Assembly: GCA_024278345.1 (NCBI GenBank)
Contig: JAJRTK010000013.1
Coordinates: forward strand, 1-11,204
Length of the DNA stretch: 11,204 nt
DNA from: a bacterium
GTDB taxonomy: Bacteria; CSSED10-310; JAJRTK01
Direction of reading: 5' to 3'
Part shown: piece after piece, positions 1 to 6,912 of the stretch
Numbering within the stretch: position 1 is the first letter of the stretch
How the letters are laid out: the number at the start of each line of letters is the position of its first letter
Translations under genes and position numbers: made by a program
The notes under the pieces: generated by a model
What the model was told of the DNA's origin: nothing
The model's input: only the letters and a program-made list of their open reading frames with translations
Databases searched by the model: none

Positions 1-1357
1 GAGTGATTCCACGGCATTCGCTGCGGCTGCGCACGCCCATTCTGGCGCGGATATCACGAGCGGAACAGTGGTGGATGCGCGGGTTGATGCTGCGCTAGCG
101 CGGGATGTTGAGGTGTTCGGCCTCGTGACGGTCGCGGATGGGACGGGCTCTACACTGGACGCGGACTTACTGGATGGGCTGGATAGCACGGCTTTTCTTA
201 GGGCGGATGCCGATGATACCTGGAGCAATGGCGCAGGCGCGGGACTTTTGACGTTGGGAGATCCCAACGACACGGTTGCCGTGACCAATGCTTTGACAGT
301 GGGGGGGAGTCTTGGTGTCGTCGGCAGTGCCTCCTTCGGATCGGGCGCCGGTGTTCAGGCGATGGTTTTCGGAAGCTCCGGGAGTGACACGAACACGTTC
401 AATGGGACGGCGACCTTCAATGACGCGGTGACCGCAGCTTGGGGCGCAGCCGGAGAGAGCATGACACTTTCGAATTCCACGACCTCCGCCGGGAACGCTT
501 ATCTTCTGAAGGTGGAGTCCACGGGGACCGGCGCCGGGTTCAGCAGTGGAATCATCGTCAGTGTCACGGACCCGAATGCCATTACGACCGGTTTGGACGT
601 TTCCGATCCCCAGCTTCAGAATGCCTTGGACATCGGTGGCAATCCCATCACGGGAACGAACTTCTCAGTGACGGGAGCTGGTGCGGTGACGGCGGCGAGC
701 GTGACCGACGGGACGGCGACATTGACGGGAGGGAACCTGACGGGAGTTGGGACCCTGACGACGACTGGCAACGCGACGTTGGGTGATGCGGCGGCCGACA
801 CTCTTACGGTCAATGCGGTGCTACAGGGGGGTACGCCGCTGGTTTTCGAAGGCGTTACGGTGGATGCAAACCAAACGATTCTTGCTGTGACAGATCCTAC
901 TGCTTCTCAAACGATAACACTTCCCGATGCCACTGGCACGGTTGCTCTTTCGGGGCAGATTGCGCCGGCGGACTTGACGGGCGTGGATGCACCGTTTGTC
1001 CTGACTGCTTTCTTGCCGGGAGTGGCAACAACGACTGTTGGTCCGAACGTGGATGGTGTATTTTTCACTTATGATCCTGCGGTGAGTGGTTCGATCACTC
1101 TGTCCAAATTCCAGTGTTTCGCTCAGACGCTAAACGGACCAGGAGATTCCACGACCATCGACATCTCCGTTGATGGTGGGACAACTTCAGATTCGTGCGT
1201 GATTGGCAATAACAGCTATTCCTGTTTAGTCACGACCTTTACCAATGCTCCATCCATTGGAGCGGCACAGACGGTGATCCTGGCGATTTCGGCTGTCACG
1301 GGAACCGGAGCCAGCGACTTGACTTGCACAATCGAAGGTTTGGTGCCGGTCGAATAG
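1..1357 (+). CDS. Fibre-like repetitive surface/extracellular protein, 5' end outside window
   Basis: The frame is open from base 2 to the TAG at 1355-1357 (451 codons visible); the GTG at 68 is an internal codon, so the start lies to the left. The protein is rich in Gly, Ala, Thr, Asp and Ser with almost no Lys. It carries motifs typical of long phage-tail-fibre-like bacterial proteins: an H-x-HSGADITSGTV block near the edge, LDADLLDGLDSTAFL (about 170-210), a TGVGTLTTTGNATLG block, and the TITLPDATGTVALSG strand near residue 300 of the GTG-started frame. The DSTAF peptide occurs twice, about 175 bases apart. The last 110 residues form a separate domain with four Cys, the best hint of a globular tip. 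No C-terminal anchor is visible. The next gene starts 55 bases downstream on the same strand with no terminator between them, so co-transcription is likely. Its function is not known; a trimeric or beta-solenoid fibre is inferred from composition only. Confidence 0.8.
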   Translation, partial: SDSTAFAAAAHAHSGADITSGTVVDARVDAALARDVEVFGLVTVADGTGSTLDADLLDGLDSTAFLRADADDTWSNGAGAGLLTLGDPNDTVAVTNALTVGGSLGVVGSASFGSGAGVQAMVFGSSGSDTNTFNGTATFNDAVTAAWGAAGESMTLSNSTTSAGNAYLLKVESTGTGAGFSSGIIVSVTDPNAITTGLDVSDPQLQNALDIGGNPITGTNFSVTGAGAVTAASVTDGTATLTGGNLTGVGTLTTTGNATLGDAAADTLTVNAVLQGGTPLVFEGVTVDANQTILAVTDPTASQTITLPDATGTVALSGQIAPADLTGVDAPFVLTAFLPGVATTTVGPNVDGVFFTYDPAVSGSITLSKFQCFAQTLNGPGDSTTIDISVDGGTTSDSCVIGNNSYSCLVTTFTNAPSIGAAQTVILAISAVTGTGASDLTCTIEGLVPVE

Positions 1358-1412
1358 GATTCTTAGGGTAGAAGTTCGAGCTTCGGAGCTTGCTGGAGCT
1401 AAGGAGATGAGG

Positions 1413-3230
1413 ATGTTCATATCGAACAGGAAATGGTCGGCCCTCTTGTTCTTTGGAGTCATGACTCTTTTTCCGGGAGTCGTCCAGGCGCAGTATTCGT
1501 TGACGTCGGAAGGGTTCAGCGGAGTGGGGGCTGCGGTGGTGCAGCGGGATTCCGGGGGGACTGGCGTGGCATCCCAGGTGAGCGCCAACGTGGGTGGAGC
1601 TTCCGCTGGCGGCGTCTTGACCGGCGGTGGCTACGAACTGGTGGCCAGCGCGGGATTCCGATTGACGACTCGATTGGCACAGGTACAGGAATTCGACACT
1701 GATGGCGATGGGAACATCGACCAGGCGGCGTTTACGTACGAGGCCCCGGTTTTGTCGGCGACAGCCGCGGATCTTTACACGGTGGCCGGCCAGTTGGGCG
1801 ATTCGATCCAGAGTCTGTCGGCGGATGGGAAGACCGTCACCGTGGCCGTGTTGAACGTGACGGGGACGGATCGAAAGACGGCTCGGTACAGTGCCAGGGA
1901 TGGCGTAATGACGGATGGGTTTGGCAACCCGGTCATCCATTGGCCGGCGCCCGCGGGGCGCCGGGCCAGCCAGGTGGAACAGGATCGGGCGGCGCCGGTG
2001 GCCACCATCACGGATCCAGGGCCGTTGGCTCTGATTTCCGGGGTCTTTCCCATGAGTTTCACTTCGTCGGAATCGCTCAAGGCGAGCGTGACGTTGACGG
2101 CTGTTCGGGTTCGTGGGAAGGCTGATGCCGGCTCGCCACACCCGACTTCGGGGACGCAGACGGCGGATTCTTCGGTGAATGTGGATACGTCGATGCTGAA
2201 TCTGGTGGAGGGCGCCGGTTACCGGATCGAGATGGCCATGTCGGACAAGGCGGACGAGGGGGATCCCGGGACAGCGACGCCCAATGCGGGACAGACGGAG
2301 GTCTGGGACCTGATCTACACGGGACAGGGGACCGGTTTTCGCTACGTTTCTTCCACCAATGGCAATGACGCTAGCGGCGATGGCTCGCCGGGAAACCCCT
2401 ACCGGACCCTTGGGCGTGGATTGCAGGACGTTGCCCGAGCTGGCGGCAATGTCTTTGCCCTGCCCGGGTTCTATAGCGGTGAATCCTTTCCTCTCAGCCT
2501 TCCGTCGGGAGTGACGTTGCGAGCTGCCGGAGCCGATGTGACGGAAATCCAGGGAAATTCCGGGTGTGGGGTGCTCTTCCAGGATGCCATGGGTTCCGAG
2601 CTTGTGGGTTTCACGGTAAAGAATGCCGGCCGTTCCAGTCCGGTGGATTTTCTAGAGGATTCGGCGGTCTGTCTCTATGGCGGGAGCGACAACCTGGTCC
2701 ACAACAATATCCTTCGCTCCAACCGGAGTGGAGTGAGGATCGAAGAGTCGGATCCCCAGGTTTTTCTGAATACCATCGTTCAGGGGGATGTGCATGGGGT
2801 TACTCTGCGTTATCCCGATACCGCCGCCACGTCGGTGACGAACAACGTGATTGCCGACAACAGTGGCACTTGCGTCTACTACGAGATCGCGGAGGCCGAT
2901 GCTCCCGATGCCGGGAACCTGGTGTTCGGGAACACGCTTTTTCCTGGCGGTTGCGGGAGCACCACCAGCGGTTCCAGCCTGTCGGGAAATAATACTGAAG
3001 CCGATCCGCAATTGGATGAGAACTATATTGCCCAGAACCCTGCGTCGAGCGGCATGGGCTGGAATCATGGGGACGAGGGGACGGAGCAGAATCAGAACGT
3101 GCCGCCTCCCGCGGTTCGGGCCATGGACGGTCTTGGTTTCCTGCTGGCGATCCTGACGGCGGTGATTGTGGCGGGCTTCGTGCTCCGCAGGCGCCGCGGC
3201 AACGGAAAGGATCCTCGCCCCCGGGCTTGA
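1413..3230 (+). CDS. Secreted DUF1565/parallel beta-helix protein with IPTL-CTERM-like C-terminal anchor
   Basis: The start at 1413 is chosen because AAGGAG (1401-1406) sits 6 bases before it. The ATG at 1407 (two codons longer) would directly abut that site and could only use the GGAG at 1395-1398. Residues 1-26 form a Sec signal peptide (Arg/Lys, hydrophobic core, VQA before QYSL). DTDGDGNID at 95-103 is a calcium-loop-like (EF-hand/dockerin/TSP3-type) motif without the terminal Glu. Residues 309-382 match DUF1565 (YVSSTNGND, GSPGNPYRTLGRGL, VFALPGFYSGESFPL), and 383-525 read as beta-helix repeats (LVHNNILRSNRSGVRI, VFLNTIVQG, VTNNVIADN). After a Pro-rich linker the C-terminus is AVRAMDGLG, a hydrophobic stretch at about 574-591 and RRRR at 592-595, which is the three-part layout of CTERM sorting signals. 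It is probably exported and anchored or sorted at the envelope. The ligand is unknown; beta-helix proteins can be carbohydrate-active, but no catalytic residues can be assigned. Confidence 0.85.
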   Translation: MFISNRKWSALLFFGVMTLFPGVVQAQYSLTSEGFSGVGAAVVQRDSGGTGVASQVSANVGGASAGGVLTGGGYELVASAGFRLTTRLAQVQEFDTDGDGNIDQAAFTYEAPVLSATAADLYTVAGQLGDSIQSLSADGKTVTVAVLNVTGTDRKTARYSARDGVMTDGFGNPVIHWPAPAGRRASQVEQDRAAPVATITDPGPLALISGVFPMSFTSSESLKASVTLTAVRVRGKADAGSPHPTSGTQTADSSVNVDTSMLNLVEGAGYRIEMAMSDKADEGDPGTATPNAGQTEVWDLIYTGQGTGFRYVSSTNGNDASGDGSPGNPYRTLGRGLQDVARAGGNVFALPGFYSGESFPLSLPSGVTLRAAGADVTEIQGNSGCGVLFQDAMGSELVGFTVKNAGRSSPVDFLEDSAVCLYGGSDNLVHNNILRSNRSGVRIEESDPQVFLNTIVQGDVHGVTLRYPDTAATSVTNNVIADNSGTCVYYEIAEADAPDAGNLVFGNTLFPGGCGSTTSGSSLSGNNTEADPQLDENYIAQNPASSGMGWNHGDEGTEQNQNVPPPAVRAMDGLGFLLAILTAVIVAGFVLRRRRGNGKDPRPRA

Positions 3231-3538
3231 GCGGTTTTTCAGTGAAGAGCGAAGAGGCTCCGTTTCCTGGTTTTGATCGGGGGACGGAGCTTCGTTTGTC
3301 AGGGACTTCACTGGAAAGTCCCCTTACGGAGCTGCGATGGTGGCTTTAACCGGGGCCTCTCATCACGTCTCTACCGCAGCGGCTGATCCATCGTTTCCAC
3401 TGGCCTCCTCGTCGGCCCGCTCCTCGACTGCCCTGCCGATGGAGCCCGTGGGAATATTGCCGGTTCGTGGCCGTTGCCCGGGGAGCGACGGGAGCGGCTG
3501 CGACTGGCGCGACCGGAACTCAACCCTAAAAAAGATGC
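3231..3538. other. Convergent non-coding gap with nested inverted repeats
   Basis: These 308 bases lie between the 3' ends of the beta-helix gene (+) and the MazG-like gene (-). The left part holds three inverted repeats: CAGTGAAG (3240-3247) with CTTCACTG (3306-3313), enclosing GCTCCGT (3257-3263) with ACGGAGC (3284-3290), and an alternative GGGACTT (3302-3308) with AAGTCCC (3316-3322). None is followed by a clear T-tract on either strand. A run of six T (minus-strand reading) follows the MazG-like stop at 3529-3534, without a convincing hairpin. I see no credible coding sequence or RNA gene in the rest. Confidence 0.4.
3302..3322. terminator. Possible transcription-end hairpin between convergent genes
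   Basis: A perfect 7-bp stem GGGACTT/AAGTCCC with a 7-base loop lies 72 bases after the stop of the beta-helix gene. It lacks a downstream T-tract, so it is at best a weak or Rho-assisted terminator. It competes for bases with the longer CAGTGAAG/CTTCACTG pairing (3240-3247 with 3306-3313). Confidence 0.2.
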
Positions 3539-3967
3539 TCAGGATGCGGAGGCTGGGGGTCTTTGGATCTTTTTGGGTGGAGCATTGGTGGGAAGGCGGG
3601 TGTATTTGGTGGCCGTGCCTTTGGAGAGGTGGGCGGGGTAGCGTATTTCATTGAGCTTGAGCTTTCGGTCCATGGCCGCTTCGAGGTCGATTCCGAGGTC
3701 GTGACAGAATAGCGTGAGGTAGATGGCGATATCGGCGGCCTCTTGTTCGATTCTTTCCCTTTCTTCAGGCGTTAATTCGGTCGGTTTTGGATCGGTCCAC
3801 TGGAAGTTTTCCAGAAGCTCGGCGGCTTCGAGAGAGATGGAAAGAGCGAGGTTCTTGGGCGTGTGGAACTGCTGCCAATGGCGTTTGGCACGAAAGTCGA
3901 GGATTCTGTCGCGTAGGCTTGATGGGGGTGTGTCGGGCTTCGTCGGGGACTGATTGTTGGCTAGCAT
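3539..3967 (-). CDS. MazG-like nucleotide pyrophosphohydrolase (dCTPase/RS21-C6 type)
   Basis: This 142-residue protein belongs to the all-alpha NTP pyrophosphohydrolase family, which hydrolyses (d)NTPs to monophosphate and pyrophosphate and is thought to clean the nucleotide pool in the cytoplasm. The family signature is complete. It has FRAKRHWQQFHTPKNLALSIS leading into the first metal-binding ExxE (E47, E50), the second acidic pair ExxD (E76, D79) in EQEAADIAIY, the DLGIDLEAAMDRKL helix, N106 and Y110, and the closing KGTATKYT segment. Length is normal for a single-domain member; the Pro-rich N-terminal 17 residues and the last 20 residues are variable tails. The ATG at 3965-3967 has no obvious Shine-Dalgarno sequence. 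A TATAAA box lies about 40 bases upstream. The gene appears monocistronic, convergent with the beta-helix gene and divergent from the PATAN/TPR gene. Substrate preference (dCTP or another nucleotide) cannot be read from sequence. Confidence 0.9.
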   Translation of the reverse strand: MLANNQSPTKPDTPPSSLRDRILDFRAKRHWQQFHTPKNLALSISLEAAELLENFQWTDPKPTELTPEERERIEQEAADIAIYLTLFCHDLGIDLEAAMDRKLKLNEIRYPAHLSKGTATKYTRLPTNAPPKKIQRPPASAS

Positions 3968-4006
3968 AGCGAGGGGTCCGTTGTTAGAGGAGGCATTTGT
4001 GTAGAT

Positions 4007-4012
4007 TTTATA
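4007..4012 (-). promoter_or_regulatory. Possible -10 element for the MazG-like gene
   Basis: Read on the minus strand this is TATAAA (then ATC), about 40 bases upstream of the MazG-like ATG in the AT-rich divergent spacer 3968-4110. No good -35 box is seen at the usual distance, so the assignment rests on the -10 match and position. I could not find a convincing plus-strand promoter for the PATAN/TPR gene in the same spacer. Confidence 0.25.
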
Positions 4013-4098
4013 GGTTTTGCTCTAAAGTCATCTATTTTTGTAGCGTGTACGTGAGTCATCTCACATTGAGGCAAGCCTTATTCCGCTGAAGTTTTTTT

Positions 4099-4104
4099 GA
4101 GGAA
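4099..4104 (+). promoter_or_regulatory. Ribosome binding site that fixes the TTG start
   Basis: GAGGAA with a 6-base spacer precedes the TTG at 4111. With the in-frame stop at 4087 and the next in-frame ATG only at residue 39 (inside the PATAN domain), it decides the start codon. Confidence 0.6.
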
Positions 4105-4110
4105 GTTCCG

Positions 4111-6912
4111 TTGATTCTTTCTGGTGATTTGAGCGAGAGCACACTTGTTGATGCGTTCCAGATCCTGAGCAGTACTCGAAAGACTGGAATCTTGCACGCC
4201 TCGTGCGCGGACGGCGAGATTCGTATGTACTGGGAGCAGGGAATTTTACTCTATGCTGAAAGTAGTCGTCTTGGGTTGGGTTTGCGGGTGCGGATCGAGG
4301 GGCGCGTTGGTCGGGCCGTGGTCCAGACCGCGATGGAGAAGCATGGCGGTGCGTTGGGTTTGGCGGCGCGGGAGTTGGTGAGAGAGGGGCTCCTGGAGAA
4401 GGAAGTTCTGAAGGCGCTGGCTCGAGAGACATCGTGGCGCGGCATCTTGGATATGTTTTGTTGGGCCGAGGGTGGCTTTGAGTTTTCGGAGGGTCCGTTT
4501 TCCGGGGGTGATGTTGTGGAGGCGGTGCTGGAGCTCCGGCCGCTCCTTTTGGAGGCGAGCCGTCGGGTACAGCAAATGGCGGAGGTCCGAAAGGTTCTGC
4601 CGAATCTCCGGGCGATTTTTCGTCTCTCGGAACTACCGGTCGATAGCATTCGTTCCATTCGCCTCAGCGGTGAAGAGTGGGCCGTGTTGTCTCTCATCGA
4701 TGGGCGCCGGATGGTGGAACAGCTTTGCAAGGCCGCCAAGAGTGAGGAGATCCAGACGCTTTTAACACTTGCCCGGCTGCTTTCAGCAGGATTGATCGTG
4801 CAGGTCGATGACATGGAGCGGACCGACTCGGGGCTGCTGGAGCTCGGGCAGATCAAGTACACGCGGATCCTTGAAGTTTATTGTGAGCTCCACAGTTTGC
4901 TTGCCGATCGGTTGCGATCGGAGGTTGCCGTGGCCTCGGCGCGGCCCATGAGGCAGCTTTTCCGGCAATTGGCTCGGGCTTTTCCGGAGCTCTGGGAGGG
5001 GGGGGTGGTGGATCCGCTGGGTGGCTTGCCGGCGGTGGAGATCCTTTCCAGGATTCTTCGGCAGCCTGTGGACAAGCGAGTGGAGCTGATGGTCTATTCG
5101 TTTGGGCGATTGCTTTTGAAGGAGCTCCTTATCCTGCGGCACCTTTTGGGCGAAGACGCTGGAAAAGAGGCGATTTCGGATATGCGGATGGTGGTTCAGC
5201 TCGGTTCCCGGCGTTATCCGGAAGTGTCGTCGAAGGTATTGCGGCACATTCTGGGGGTGCTGCGGCAGGCCGAGACTTTCCCCAGCCGTTACGCTCAGGG
5301 GTTCGATTGTTTCGAAAACCACCGCTATGCAGAGGCGCTTCGCCATTGGAAGTCGATTCCTCCCAGCAACCCGAAACATGAGTCAGCTCAGAAGCTCATG
5401 GCCCGTGTTCAGAGGTTGATGGCCGGCTGTTCACCGCTGAAGCAGGCGTTGGAGCGGGGGGAAAACGCGGCGCGAGAGGGCTGCTTGGCGAAGGCTATCC
5501 AGATTTGGCAGGAGGCGATGTCGAGATCCCCCAGAGAAGCTGGCAGTGGCGAGGAGACGCGGGCGCGGGAGCTTCTTCTGCGGCGCCTCGATCTGGCTTC
5601 CAGAGTGAACCTCCTCATGGAGGATGCCGGGAAACTGGCGGGAGGACACTGTTACGAGCAGGCCCGTCGAGTGCTCCAAGAGGCCCACAAACTCATGCCT
5701 TACCACCCGGGAACGCGGGCTCTGCTCGAGGAGATCACGGAGAAACTGGATCGGACGGAGAATATCCCGGAGTTGGTGACGGGAGGGCTCGAGCTCTACC
5801 GGAATGAGGAATATGTCTTGGCCATGGAGAAGTTCGAGCGGGTCTTGGCCATGGCTCCTGGCCATCAATTGGCTGCGGATCATCTTCGGTTCAGTCGCGA
5901 TCGGCTTTTGGCGATGGTGTCTACAACGCCTGAATACTCCGATGTTTGGGGCGCGATTCGGGTTGGAAACGCGACGGTGGCGTGCGAGGAGCTGGAGCGA
6001 CTCTTGGCCTTGTCGCCAGAGGATAGCGTGGCGGCCTATTTACTCGGGGAGCAAAAGCGAGAATTGAAGGCTTGCCGCCTCTATGAGGAGGCGATGACCT
6101 ACTGCGAAGAGAGCAAGTTTGAGCGTGCTATCGAGTTGGCGGAAAAGGCGTTGGAAGTCAATCCCAGCCACGCCGAATCCTCACGATTGCGGGAGCGTTG
6201 CAAGCGGAGCCTTCAGGAAGCCACCGAGGCCAGGGAGCTATTCTCTAGGGCAGAGGCTCTTTATCTGGCGGGGAAAATCGAGGAGGCACGAGACGCACTC
6301 GATGCTTGTCTGGTCATCGATCCGCACAACCAAGAGGCGCTCATGGCCAGGGCCCAGGTGGAGCAGTGGGCGGAAGGAGATGATTCCACCAACGTTGCCC
6401 AGCGGGGTACCTTCGTCTATCGTCCTCCAGAGGAGGCCATGGAGGAGGAACCTCGGGATGCCCTCCTGGATGGGGCTTCGGAGCACGTCTATGCCGAGCT
6501 CTTTGATGCGACACCAGCGAGCGGGGTCGAATCGGAGCCCCTAACCCATACGGAAGATCCCACGGAAGTCGAGGCTGCGGTCGTTCACCCGGTGGCTGGC
6601 GGACTGCTTCCGAAACCCGGGGAACCGGAAGCAGAGCCTGCAACGCTGGCGACCGCTTTGATCGAAGATTGTCCGCCGGATCTGGTGGCTGAGGCATGGG
6701 CCAACGACTCCGGGGCTGCCAGTGCTTTCGAGGACCCTCCCACGGAGAAGATCCCCGTTTTCGACGATTGGGAGGCCCAGAATGAGGCATTGAGGGAGGC
6801 GGGAGACGCAGAAGAGAAGCCCGAGGAAGCATCGACGGACAATTTGACGAGGCTCCGCGAGCATGTAGATCGACGGCTCGCGGGCGGTGATGATGGCGCG
6901 AAGCTTCTATAA
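4111..6912 (+). CDS. PATAN/DUF4388 domain protein with TPR repeats and acidic tail
   Basis: The start is TTG at 4111. An in-frame TGA lies at 4087-4089, GAGGAA (4099-4104) sits 6 bases upstream, and the family's conserved LSGDLSE N-terminus begins at residue 3, so no other start fits. Residues 1-130 are a DUF4388 (PATAN) domain (LSGDLSESTLVDAFQILSS, KTGILHAS, GEIRMYWEQGILLYAES). Residues 150-235 contain the helical LSGEEWAVLSLIDGRRMVEQL segment that often follows it. TPR-like helical pairs run from about 395 to 745 (for example 395-430, 555-590, 655-690, 705-740). The last 170 residues are acidic, low in structure and Pro/Glu/Ala-rich. There is no signal peptide, so it is likely a cytoplasmic scaffold. 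PATAN domains are known from bacterial two-component and motility/polarity proteins, but the partner here is unknown. Its 3' end overlaps the glycosyltransferase start by 26 bases, implying co-transcription and coupled translation. Confidence 0.88.
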   Translation: MILSGDLSESTLVDAFQILSSTRKTGILHASCADGEIRMYWEQGILLYAESSRLGLGLRVRIEGRVGRAVVQTAMEKHGGALGLAARELVREGLLEKEVLKALARETSWRGILDMFCWAEGGFEFSEGPFSGGDVVEAVLELRPLLLEASRRVQQMAEVRKVLPNLRAIFRLSELPVDSIRSIRLSGEEWAVLSLIDGRRMVEQLCKAAKSEEIQTLLTLARLLSAGLIVQVDDMERTDSGLLELGQIKYTRILEVYCELHSLLADRLRSEVAVASARPMRQLFRQLARAFPELWEGGVVDPLGGLPAVEILSRILRQPVDKRVELMVYSFGRLLLKELLILRHLLGEDAGKEAISDMRMVVQLGSRRYPEVSSKVLRHILGVLRQAETFPSRYAQGFDCFENHRYAEALRHWKSIPPSNPKHESAQKLMARVQRLMAGCSPLKQALERGENAAREGCLAKAIQIWQEAMSRSPREAGSGEETRARELLLRRLDLASRVNLLMEDAGKLAGGHCYEQARRVLQEAHKLMPYHPGTRALLEEITEKLDRTENIPELVTGGLELYRNEEYVLAMEKFERVLAMAPGHQLAADHLRFSRDRLLAMVSTTPEYSDVWGAIRVGNATVACEELERLLALSPEDSVAAYLLGEQKRELKACRLYEEAMTYCEESKFERAIELAEKALEVNPSHAESSRLRERCKRSLQEATEARELFSRAEALYLAGKIEEARDALDACLVIDPHNQEALMARAQVEQWAEGDDSTNVAQRGTFVYRPPEEAMEEEPRDALLDGASEHVYAELFDATPASGVESEPLTHTEDPTEVEAAVVHPVAGGLLPKPGEPEAEPATLATALIEDCPPDLVAEAWANDSGAASAFEDPPTEKIPVFDDWEAQNEALREAGDAEEKPEEASTDNLTRLREHVDRRLAGGDDGAKLL

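Noticed and set aside
1296-2141. 281-codon minus-strand frame opposite the two surface-protein genes
   Set aside because: Its Arg/His/Pro-rich composition is that of an antisense shadow; the plus-strand genes have a signal peptide and domain motifs.
3337-3654. Small plus-strand frame in the convergent gap
   Set aside because: It overlaps the MazG-like gene antisense, has no ribosome binding site, and has biased Trp/Gly/Ser content without family features.
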